Assembly (NCBI GenBank): GCA_012514255.1
Contig: JAAZAP010000020.1
Coordinates: 1 to 16,079, forward strand
Reading direction: 5' to 3'
DNA from: Bacteroidales bacterium
Lineage (GTDB): Bacteria; Bacteroidota; Bacteroidia; Bacteroidales; VadinHA17
DNA length: 16,079 nucleotides
In this document: piece by piece, positions 5,106-12,207 of the stretch
How positions within the stretch are numbered: position 1 is the stretch's first letter
Layout: each line of letters begins with the position of its first letter
Translations under genes and position numbers: made by a program
The notes under the pieces: model-generated
Told to the model about the DNA's origin: nothing
The model's database searches: none
Seen by the model: the letters and a program-made list of their open reading frames with translations, nothing else

Positions 5106-7292
5106 ATGACAGAAAATGAGAAACTTGACAGGATAGCCATCAGCGTCCGTTCACACCGCCTTTTGCGCGTGCTGCTCCGCGAGAACCCCATGCTTGAGAC
5201 AATAATGCGCGAGTCGAAGAATGAGATCGAGGCACAGATAGGTGTTAGGAACTGGATACACTCGGAATACAGCAGCCGTAAGGATGCCTTCCGTTTTCAG
5301 ACCGACAAGGTCACCAGGCGTAAGAACTTCGAAAAGCTTACATGGAATGACTATGCCATCATCAGGATACTTGACTATATTGATCATGCAGGGATTGAAT
5401 ACCCTGACCCTAACCTGCGGGGGGAGATTGCCGTAAGCAATCCCATCAGGTTCATCTGGCTTGCCGTGATCAAGGGTACGGGTGGCGCCAAGCCGGAGTT
5501 CTTTATTGACATGATCCAGCTCTTCAGGCAGCTCAGGGGAGAGAGCAGGCAGATTATCCCTGACAGGGATACGGTTGAGAGATGGATGGAGATGTACCCG
5601 TCGGGAGTTGATCCCCGCATAGTTGAACTGCGCCGTGAGAACAGGGAAAGGATCATCAACCTGCTGATTGCAAAAATTGACTCTGGAGAGATCCGGGATG
5701 CCAGATATACTTTTCCTGAAGGGATCTCACATGGAGAGAAGCTGAAGATGATGAATGAGTGGTGGGACAACTACAGGTTCCATCTCCATTTTGCCATCCG
5801 CTCCCCGGACCTGCTCAACGAGATGCTGGGTCACTCTCTTGATCCTGATACCATGAAGATACTCTATGATGCAGAGAAGGCAGGAATACCCTTCTTTGTC
5901 AATCCCTATTATCTCTCGTTGCTGCATGTGCGTGTTCCCTATTTCGCCATCGGCGCTGACCTGGCCATAAGGCATTATATTGTCTACAGCCGTCAGCTGG
6001 TGGATGAGTTCGGGCATATAGTCGCATGGGAGAAGGAGGATAAGGTGGTGCCCGGTGAGCCCAATGCGGCCGGGTGGCTTCTCCCTTCGCACAATAACAT
6101 CCACAGGAGGTACCCCGAGGTGGCCATCCTCATTCCTGACACCATGGGCAGGGCGTGCGGCGGACTATGCTCTCCCTGTCAGCGCATGTACGATTTCCAG
6201 AGCGGTCACCTTAACTTCGACCTTGACCGTTTAAAACCTTCTGAGAGCTGGCCGGAAAAACAGCGCAAGCTGCTTAAGTATTTTGAGGACGATACTCAGT
6301 TGAGGGATATACTCATCACCGGCGGTGATGCCCTGATGAGTTCCGACAGGAGCCTGAAGGAGTTGCTTGATGCCGTTTATGAGATGGCGCGCAACAAGCG
6401 CGAAAAGAACAGGCAGAGACCTGACGGCGAGAAGCATGCCGAGATACAGAGGGTCAGGCTTGGGACGAGGATGCTGACTTACCTCCCGCAACGAATAACC
6501 CCCGAACTGACAGAGATACTTGGTGATTTCAAAAAGAAAGCCAGTGAGATAGGCATCTCACAGTTCCTGATACAGACACACGTGGAGTCGCCTATGGAGG
6601 TCACCCCGGAGTCGAGCCAGGCAGCACGCAGGCTCACCGGTGCCGGGTGGCTCATCACCAACCAGCTGGTCTTCACCACTGCAGCATCACGCAGGGGGCA
6701 CACGGCCAAACTGAGGAAGGTGATGAATGATGCCGGTATCCTGCCATACTATACTTTCACGGTAAAGGGTTACATGGAGAACAACTTCAATTTCGCACCC
6801 AATGCCAGGGTGGTGCAGGAGCAGCTTGAAGAGAAGATCATCGGTAAGATAGAGAAGGAGCATTATGAGACGGTAAAGCAATTCTCTGATAACGCGGAAA
6901 ATATAGTGGAGAGCATTGATGCGCTGCGCCGTTCTGCCGACCTTCCCTTCCTGGGTACTGACCGGAACGTGCTCAACCTTCCCGGCGTTGGAAAGAGTCT
7001 CACATTCAGGGTGGTAGGCATCACCCGTTACGGCCGCAGGATCCTGGAGTTTGATCATGACATCACCCGTACCCACAGTCCCATCATCAACAAGATGGGC
7101 AAGATGATCATCATCGAATCCAAATCGATACATGAATATCTGAGGCAGCTTGAGGAGCTGGGCGAGGATATCTCGCAGTATGAGGGACTGTTTGGTTACA
7201 GCATGGGTCAGACCGAACCGCGTGTGCCTATTTATGAATACCCGGAGTACAGTTTCAACATTACGAAGGAGATGAGTAACCTGGAGGTATAA
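5106..7292 (+). CDS. KamA-family radical SAM aminomutase, large form with glutamate 2,3-aminomutase-type residues
   Basis: A 728-residue cytoplasmic enzyme of the lysine 2,3-aminomutase family (PLP plus a 4Fe-4S cluster and S-adenosylmethionine), which moves an amino group from C2 to C3. The radical SAM cysteines are C351, C355 and C358 (CGGLCSPC), followed by ITGGDAL (404-410). The core continues through NQLVFTTAASRRGH (519-532) and PYYTFTVKG (547-555). NLPGVGK (624-630) matches the PLP-lysine loop PGGGGK, with K630 the Schiff-base lysine. The two aspartates that hold the side-chain amine in lysine enzymes are K554 and N624 here. From memory this Lys/Asn pair marks glutamate 2,3-aminomutase, so beta-glutamate, an osmolyte, is a possible product. 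The protein is far longer than classical KamA (about 420 residues), with a roughly 300-residue N-terminal extension and an insertion of about 33 residues between K554 and N624. Substrate is an inference. Confidence 0.9.
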   Translation: MTENEKLDRIAISVRSHRLLRVLLRENPMLETIMRESKNEIEAQIGVRNWIHSEYSSRKDAFRFQTDKVTRRKNFEKLTWNDYAIIRILDYIDHAGIEYPDPNLRGEIAVSNPIRFIWLAVIKGTGGAKPEFFIDMIQLFRQLRGESRQIIPDRDTVERWMEMYPSGVDPRIVELRRENRERIINLLIAKIDSGEIRDARYTFPEGISHGEKLKMMNEWWDNYRFHLHFAIRSPDLLNEMLGHSLDPDTMKILYDAEKAGIPFFVNPYYLSLLHVRVPYFAIGADLAIRHYIVYSRQLVDEFGHIVAWEKEDKVVPGEPNAAGWLLPSHNNIHRRYPEVAILIPDTMGRACGGLCSPCQRMYDFQSGHLNFDLDRLKPSESWPEKQRKLLKYFEDDTQLRDILITGGDALMSSDRSLKELLDAVYEMARNKREKNRQRPDGEKHAEIQRVRLGTRMLTYLPQRITPELTEILGDFKKKASEIGISQFLIQTHVESPMEVTPESSQAARRLTGAGWLITNQLVFTTAASRRGHTAKLRKVMNDAGILPYYTFTVKGYMENNFNFAPNARVVQEQLEEKIIGKIEKEHYETVKQFSDNAENIVESIDALRRSADLPFLGTDRNVLNLPGVGKSLTFRVVGITRYGRRILEFDHDITRTHSPIINKMGKMIIIESKSIHEYLRQLEELGEDISQYEGLFGYSMGQTEPRVPIYEYPEYSFNITKEMSNLEV

Positions 7293-7326
7293 TTTCCCCG
7301 GGTCAGGGCATGCTACGTGTACCGTC

Positions 7327-7405
7327 AGCGGACAGAGCGGACAGAGCGTGAAGAACGTGCAGAGCGGTCAGAGCATTAAGACGTGCAGCGCGGTCAGAAT
7401 GCACG
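7327..7405. repeat. short degenerate repeats between convergent genes
   Basis: AGCGGACAG occurs twice in tandem from 7327. ACGTGCAGAGCGGTCAGAG and ACGTGCAGCGCGGTCAGAA follow at a spacing of about 26 bases. They lie in the 122-base gap between the convergent aminomutase and oxidoreductase genes. No clear terminator hairpin is seen. Confidence 0.5.
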
Positions 7406-7414
7406 AAAGCAGGT

Positions 7415-8926
7415 CTAATGACTGAGGAATTTTCTGTGGTCTTCCTTGCATATCTGTTTCATCAGGCGGCGGGCTGACATTATTGATGTGGGCAATCCGC
7501 CCCCCGGCTCTACCCACTGACCACACATGTAGAAGTTTTTCAGGCCCGGGATGGTTTGTGACATCGGCTTCATGAGGGTGTGTACGTTCTGCGGGGTGAT
7601 GAGCCACCCCTCGAAAGAGCCTTTCCAGTTACCCGTAAAGCGCTCAAAGGTCAGTGGTGTAGCCACGTCAGAGACCTCCACCTGGTCAGTGATACCCGGG
7701 AAGCGCTGTTCAAGGAGACTGATGATGAGGCTGGCTGTCTCATCTTTCTTCTGGACATATACATTGCGGTCTTCTGCCAGCTTTTTCCAGTATTCAATAT
7801 CAGACTCGAGCATGATGATGACGGAGGTTTTGCCTTCGGGAGCCATTGTATGATCATGGTTATAGATATGAACCGGTAACCTGTCACACATCCTGTCAGC
7901 TATCATAACCGGTTTTTCCAGGGGGAAGGAGAATCCTGATACACTCTTTGGCACATCGTTAAAGAGCCGGTTGACACCGAGGGAGACAAAGAGCAGGGCA
8001 TGAAATATGGGCCATTTCTCATAGGGCTCACGCGTGGCCGGATCAAGATATTTTCCTTCAAGCATATCATACAGTGTCGCATGTCCGTCGGCGGCCGAGA
8101 TCACCCTGTCGGCATGCACCTCGGTGCCGTCTGCCAGCCTTATGCCTGTGGCGCAACCGTCAGCGGTGAGTATTCCCGCCACTTTTTTATTATAGTTAAT
8201 CTCCCCGCCCAGGGCCCTGTAACGTGCATCCAGTGCCTCTGACATCGGCATTGAGCCCCCGACGGGGTACCCGGCGTTTCGCTGGTGCAGGTAAGCGAAG
8301 GTGAAGAAGAGGAACACCATTGAGAACTCCGGTATCCATATCTCATGGAAAGCCTGTTGCAGAAGGGGATCATTTAAGCGCGAGGCGAACTGCTCCCCTG
8401 TCACATTTGACCATTTGCGGAACTCGCCGCCATATCTCATGAAGGTAAAGAAGGTGCCGGCCTGTTTTCTGATCCGGGTAAGGAAAGGATCCCTGTCGGA
8501 CGGGAAATTAAACCTTAAACACATTCTTATGCCGGATATGAAATCCCTGATAGGTTTTTCATCTGCCGGTGAGAACTCAAGCAGTTCCTTTTCAAGTTTG
8601 TCAATGTCTGCATGGAAGATCAAAGTCCGGCCGTCAGCTCCCTCCAGCCTGTAGTACTCGTCGGTATAGACGAATTGACGGTTCTGTGCAATGCCTGTCT
8701 CTTCCCAGATGCGGTACATGCTTGATTCCGGGGATGAACCTACCAGCCAGTGGATGCAGGCGTCAAAGGTATAGCCATTTCTCTTCCATGACGTGCATAA
8801 TCCGCCGGGAAGGTTGTGCATCTCAAAAATCCGGGTTTTGTAACCGTTGAGGCGACCGTAGATGCCTGCGGCGAGGCCGGCAAAGCCTGCGCCGATAATG
8901 ATCATAGATTTTTCGTCTGAGGCCAT
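7415..8926 (-). CDS. FAD-dependent oxidoreductase of the phytoene desaturase / carotenoid isomerase / retinol saturase type
   Basis: A 503-residue flavoprotein. The N-terminal dinucleotide-binding fold reads MIIIGAGFAGLAAGIYGRL (8-26), with the acidic F-E end of strand 2 near 34-35. NLPGGLCTSW (38-47) is the typical second FAD contact of this family. The C-terminal FAD segment includes FYMCGQWVEPGGGLPTSI. Family members desaturate, isomerise or saturate polyene lipids such as carotenoids and retinol. No phytoene synthase or other carotenoid gene is in the window, so the substrate stays open. The length is normal for CrtI/CrtISO-like proteins. It is transcribed alone from a good Bacteroidota-type promoter 24 bases upstream and converges with the aminomutase gene. 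Confidence 0.9.
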   Translation of the reverse strand: MASDEKSMIIIGAGFAGLAAGIYGRLNGYKTRIFEMHNLPGGLCTSWKRNGYTFDACIHWLVGSSPESSMYRIWEETGIAQNRQFVYTDEYYRLEGADGRTLIFHADIDKLEKELLEFSPADEKPIRDFISGIRMCLRFNFPSDRDPFLTRIRKQAGTFFTFMRYGGEFRKWSNVTGEQFASRLNDPLLQQAFHEIWIPEFSMVFLFFTFAYLHQRNAGYPVGGSMPMSEALDARYRALGGEINYNKKVAGILTADGCATGIRLADGTEVHADRVISAADGHATLYDMLEGKYLDPATREPYEKWPIFHALLFVSLGVNRLFNDVPKSVSGFSFPLEKPVMIADRMCDRLPVHIYNHDHTMAPEGKTSVIIMLESDIEYWKKLAEDRNVYVQKKDETASLIISLLEQRFPGITDQVEVSDVATPLTFERFTGNWKGSFEGWLITPQNVHTLMKPMSQTIPGLKNFYMCGQWVEPGGGLPTSIMSARRLMKQICKEDHRKFLSH

Positions 8927-8949
8927 TGAGTTTGAGGATTTGTGACTGA

Positions 8950-8981
8950 CAAAATTAGAAGAACGGATGAATCAGACGCAA
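8950..8981 (-). promoter_or_regulatory. promoter of the FAD oxidoreductase gene
   Basis: On the minus strand TAATTTTG (8957-8950) matches the -7 consensus TAnnTTTG exactly, 21 bases after a CTTG (-33 element). The ATG lies at 8926, giving a short leader. Confidence 0.55.
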
Positions 8982-9031
8982 GGCGAAACGGGAAATTTTA
9001 AAAATATATTTGATCAGGCAGCCTTTGTAAG

Positions 9032-9055
9032 CTGACTGCAATCACGACCAGTCAG
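9032..9055 (-). terminator. candidate hairpin downstream of the DEAD-box helicase gene
   Basis: CTGACTG (9032-9038) and CAGTCAG (9049-9055) form a perfect 7-base inverted repeat with a 10-base loop, 38 bases past the helicase stop. There is no T-run on the minus strand, so termination here is only a possibility. Confidence 0.3.
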
Positions 9056-9093
9056 TTTTGACATGTTGGCTGAGCATGGAGGAAATTATTCCC

Positions 9094-10296
9094 CTATCTC
9101 TTCCTGAACCTGCGTTTGTCTGCCCGTGAGCGGGAGGGACGTTTACCCGGGGCATCTCCGTGGCCGGCAGCGATGAAGCCCGGCAGCGGTGCGCGGAAGA
9201 CCTGGTATCCAATAAGCTTCTCTATCCGTTGCAGCTTGTACATGTCAGCCCGTGTGACCAGGGTGATTGCCACACCGGTGGTGTCAGCGCGTGCCGTTCG
9301 TCCCACACGGTGGACGTAATCCTCTGCGTCAGAAGGGGCGTCATAGTTAACCACCAGGTTGATATCCTTGATATCTATTCCCCGGCTCAGCACGTCGGTG
9401 GCCACCAGAACACGAGTACGGCGCGAACGGAACCTGATAAGGGTCGCCTCGCGTTCCTTCTGCTCCAGATCGGATGAGATACCTTCCACCGTGTAATCGC
9501 GCGAGCGCAGTCCTCTCACTATCTCATGCACCTTCTTCTTGGTGGAACTGAAGACGAGGATGCTGTGATATTCTAGCTTGTCGGCCAGCAGGCTGTTGAG
9601 CAGAGGCAGCTTCTGGTTCTCCTCCACAAGGTAGACAGCCTGCAGTACCCCTTCTGCCGGTTTGGCGATCTCCAGGGAGATCTCAGCCGGATTTTTCATG
9701 ATATGTTTTGAGAGCGACCGGATCTTAGGGGGCATGGTGGCGCTGAACATAAGTGTCTGCCTTTTCTTTGGCAGGTAAGAGATGATCTTCATTATATCGT
9801 CATGGAAGCCTATGTCAAGCATCCTGTCGGCCTCGTCGAGCACCAGCACTTGCAGCTCGCTGAATTTGACATAGCCCAGGTTAAGGTGTGATATGAGCCT
9901 GCCGGGTGTTGCCACAATTATGTCAGCGCCGTGCACCAGGGCAGCTTTCTCCTGGTCCCATGCGGTACCTTCGCCACCACCGTATACTGCCAGGGAAGTG
10001 ATGTTGAGGGTATATGCCAGTCCCTGTATCTGCTGGTCGATCTGCAGGGCCAGCTCACGGGTAGGGACAAGCACAAGGGTATGTGTATGAGAAGGGCGGT
10101 TGCCGGTGATGTCATTCATTACAGGCAGCAGATAGGCAGCCGTTTTACCTGTTCCTGTCTGTGCACAGGCTATAAGGTCATTTCCTTCAAGAATTGTCGG
10201 AATGGCCAGCTCCTGCACCGGTGTGGCTTCCCTGAAACCCATATAGTCAATTGCACCCAGAATATCGGGATCCAGGTCCAGCTCGTCGAATGTCAT
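9094..10296 (-). CDS. DEAD-box ATP-dependent RNA helicase
   Basis: A 400-residue RNA helicase of the RhlE-like group that unwinds RNA duplexes with ATP, in ribosome assembly or RNA turnover. All core motifs are present: Q motif with GFREATPVQ (20-28), motif I AQTGTGKT (45-52), Ia PTREL (78-82), Ib TPGR (130-133), II DEAD (154-157), III SAT (185-187), V ATDVLSRGID (299-308) and VI HRVGRTAR (329-336). The two RecA-like domains end near residue 375. A short basic tail (from PGKRPSRSRADKRR) probably adds non-specific RNA binding. The length is at the short end of the family and no extra domain is present. The gene stands alone, with a consensus -7 box 38 bases upstream of its ATG. The exact cellular RNA target cannot be assigned. 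Confidence 0.96.
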   Translation of the reverse strand: MTFDELDLDPDILGAIDYMGFREATPVQELAIPTILEGNDLIACAQTGTGKTAAYLLPVMNDITGNRPSHTHTLVLVPTRELALQIDQQIQGLAYTLNITSLAVYGGGEGTAWDQEKAALVHGADIIVATPGRLISHLNLGYVKFSELQVLVLDEADRMLDIGFHDDIMKIISYLPKKRQTLMFSATMPPKIRSLSKHIMKNPAEISLEIAKPAEGVLQAVYLVEENQKLPLLNSLLADKLEYHSILVFSSTKKKVHEIVRGLRSRDYTVEGISSDLEQKEREATLIRFRSRRTRVLVATDVLSRGIDIKDINLVVNYDAPSDAEDYVHRVGRTARADTTGVAITLVTRADMYKLQRIEKLIGYQVFRAPLPGFIAAGHGDAPGKRPSRSRADKRRFRKR

Positions 10297-10333
10297 ACAG
10301 TTATAGTCTGAAAGTGTTAATTGTGACGGGCAG

Positions 10334-10341
10334 CAAAATTA
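10334..10341 (-). promoter_or_regulatory. -7 promoter element of the helicase gene
   Basis: TAATTTTG on the minus strand is an exact TAnnTTTG match, identical to the box before the FAD oxidoreductase. No clear TTTG is found at -33. Confidence 0.4.
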
Positions 10342-10386
10342 GTAAAAAAGAGTGAGATGGCAGCAGGAATGGTCCCGGATGCCAAA

Positions 10387-10418
10387 CTTGATACTAAGCT
10401 GCTTTTTTCGTAACTTCG
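10387..10418 (+). promoter_or_regulatory. promoter of the plug-domain protein gene
   Basis: CTTG (10387-10390), a 20-base spacer and TAACTTCG (10411-10418, 7 of 8 to TAnnTTTG) give the Bacteroidota layout. The ATG at 10438 follows with a leader of roughly 12 bases. The promoter is divergent from the helicase promoter. Confidence 0.45.
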
Positions 10419-10437
10419 TGGTATCAAATAAGCATGG

Positions 10438-11145
10438 ATGAAAACAAAAACAATACTGATATTATGCCTGTTCCTGCTTACTTTGGTGCAGCTGACAGGC
10501 CAGAGGCGGGGTAAGCTTGTAACTGTCAGCGGTACGGTTACTGATACGCTGATGGCCCCTGTTGATGGAGCACTTATGATAATTGACGGAGAAAGCACAG
10601 GGGTGCAAACCAGGAAGAATGGAACCTATAAGCTGAAGATCAAGCCGGATACACGGAGCATAGGGGCATATACCACCAATATGGGGTCTGTGGTGACGCT
10701 GTATGATGGTCTGAGTGTGATTGACCTCGTTCTTGACGGCAGGGACATGATGCCGGGATACAATCCGGAAACGCCTGACGGGGAGAAAGAGATAGATGTG
10801 GGTTATGCTACAGTGAAAAAGAGGAATCTTACCACTGATGTGGGCTACATCAACGGTCAGGCTGATGAAAACTCCGGCTATACCAATATTTATGATATGA
10901 TCCGGGGCAAGGTACCAGGCGTTCAGGTTACCGGTAACAAGATCACCATCAGGGGAATAAACTCCCTCATGCTGAGTACTGATCCCCTCTTTGTGGTTGA
11001 CGGAATTGTTGTGAGTTCAATTGATAATATCAATCCCAGGGACGTCAAGTCAATCAGTGTACTGAAGGGCTCTGATGCTTCCATCTATGGATCCAGGGGT
11101 GCAGGAGGAGTGATCCTTATAACCCTGATAGACGGAGGAAGATAG
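10438..11145 (+). CDS. SusC-like protein reduced to carboxypeptidase-regulatory and TonB plug domains, no barrel
   Basis: A 235-residue exported protein. The signal peptide (1-21) reads MKTKTILILCLFLLTLVQLT. Residues about 28-100 form a carboxypeptidase-regulatory-like beta-sandwich (VTVSGTVTDTLMAPVDGA). A linker with VGYATVKKRNLTTDVG (121-136) matches the VGYGT(Q/V)KK-type segment that precedes the plug of SusC proteins. The plug domain (about 147-232) contains IRGKVPGVQV, ITIRGINSL, DPLFVVDGIVV, INPRDVKSISVLKGSDASIY and AGGVILIT. The gene then stops at LIDGGR, exactly where the 22-strand barrel of a SusC transporter would begin. It therefore cannot be a transporter itself. It may be a periplasmic regulator or partner of a full SusC protein, or a 3'-truncated copy. 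The clean end without frameshift debris (the convergent gene starts 44 bases on) favours a genuine standalone protein. No SusD partner is present. Confidence 0.88.
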   Translation: MKTKTILILCLFLLTLVQLTGQRRGKLVTVSGTVTDTLMAPVDGALMIIDGESTGVQTRKNGTYKLKIKPDTRSIGAYTTNMGSVVTLYDGLSVIDLVLDGRDMMPGYNPETPDGEKEIDVGYATVKKRNLTTDVGYINGQADENSGYTNIYDMIRGKVPGVQVTGNKITIRGINSLMLSTDPLFVVDGIVVSSIDNINPRDVKSISVLKGSDASIYGSRGAGGVILITLIDGGR

Positions 11146-11189
11146 GGCAGACTGCGATCAGATACGGTTTCAGGTTCGTTTTATGATTG

Positions 11190-12086
11190 TTATTCTTCGA
11201 CTTCAATGTAGATATACCTGGCATTGGGATAGATGCCCGTTATTTCAGTTTTGATCTGAGAGGTGAGGCACTCCACCGCCGAGGCATCAAGCCTGTCCTC
11301 AACATCCAACGATATCAGCAGCATGAATTTGTTATTACCGATATACATTGAGCGGATGTTATTGATATGTCTTATGTCAGAGTGGCTGTGCAATATTGCC
11401 TTTATTCCGTTGCGCATCTCCCTTGAGATGTTCTCCCCTATGATAAGCTTCCTCAGTTCGTTGGCGAGGAAGAATGACATCAGTACCAGCAGGGCGCCGA
11501 CGAATAAAGTTCCTATTGCGTCAAATAGGGGATTAACAAGTGAGAGCAGAGTGGATATGAGTACTATTGTCAGACCGGCCAGGGCGGCGAAATCTTCCAC
11601 CAGGATAACGAAGATATTGGTGTCGGTCGATTCCCTGATCGCCTTCAGTATCGGGCCCGTGGATGCCTTCCGGAACTCTGTCAGTGCAACGGTGAACGAT
11701 TTCAGCTCAATGATGATGGAGAGTCCCAGCACCACAAAGATGTAGATGTACTTTTCAAGCGGTTCGGGATTGGTCACTTTGTGTATTCCCTCGTAAAGAG
11801 AAAAGCATCCGCCCACGAAAAAGAGAAGGACAGCTACCAGGAAGCCCCAGTAATACTCCTCCTTGCCATAACCGAAGGCATGCAGTTCATTGGCCTCTCT
11901 TGCTGAACGTCTGCGGCCGATGAGCAGGAAAACCTGGTTGGTAGTATCGGCTACCGAGTGAATAGCCTCGGCCAGCATGGCCGAACTGCCTGATATCAGT
12001 GATACTATGAATTTGATTACTGCAATCGCAAAATTGCCTCCGAGGGCAAAAAGCACTGCCCGCAATGAGTTACTTTCCTGTTTCAT
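11190..12086 (-). CDS. cation diffusion facilitator family transporter, ZNT9-like group
   Basis: A 298-residue inner-membrane divalent-cation exporter. It has six predicted helices and a C-terminal cytoplasmic alpha-beta domain (about 215-298) ending in NARYIYIEVEE. Helix 2 carries AEAIHSVADTTNQ (39-51), with the metal-site pair H43 and D47, followed by the conserved HAFGYGKEEYYWG (69-81). Helix 5 reads VEDFAALAG (163-171). By alignment with the zinc exporter YiiP the aspartate is kept (D165), but the usual histidine four residues earlier is I161. The E-D-x-A-A-x-x-G form is typical of the SLC30A9/ZNT9 branch, where the transport site and the ion are less clear than in classical zinc exporters. 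Zn, Mn or Co export is likely. The gene stands alone and converges with the plug-protein gene. Confidence 0.92.
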   Translation of the reverse strand: MKQESNSLRAVLFALGGNFAIAVIKFIVSLISGSSAMLAEAIHSVADTTNQVFLLIGRRRSAREANELHAFGYGKEEYYWGFLVAVLLFFVGGCFSLYEGIHKVTNPEPLEKYIYIFVVLGLSIIIELKSFTVALTEFRKASTGPILKAIRESTDTNIFVILVEDFAALAGLTIVLISTLLSLVNPLFDAIGTLFVGALLVLMSFFLANELRKLIIGENISREMRNGIKAILHSHSDIRHINNIRSMYIGNNKFMLLISLDVEDRLDASAVECLTSQIKTEITGIYPNARYIYIEVEE

Positions 12087-12130
12087 TGTACAAATACCGA
12101 AAGCCTAAAAGTAATAAAAGTTACATAAAA

Positions 12131-12161
12131 AAGGGACGCAGGATTTATACCTGCGTCCCTT
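12131..12161 (-). terminator. intrinsic terminator of the repeat-rich secreted protein gene
   Basis: AAGGGACGCAGG (12131-12142) and CCTGCGTCCCTT (12150-12161) form a perfect 12-base stem with a 7-base loop (ATTTATA). On the minus strand the stem is followed by TTTTTTATG, a U-tract. It lies 47 bases after the stop of the gene at 12208-13812 and separates it from the transporter gene downstream. Confidence 0.9.
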
Positions 12162-12207
12162 GAATTATAGTGTGTGCCGTGAGCGCGGGGCTCACTGCTT
12201 CTTGCTC

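Noticed and set aside
5384..6104. Long minus-strand frames inside the aminomutase gene
   Set aside because: They have no domain resemblance and overlap a complete radical SAM enzyme on the other strand.
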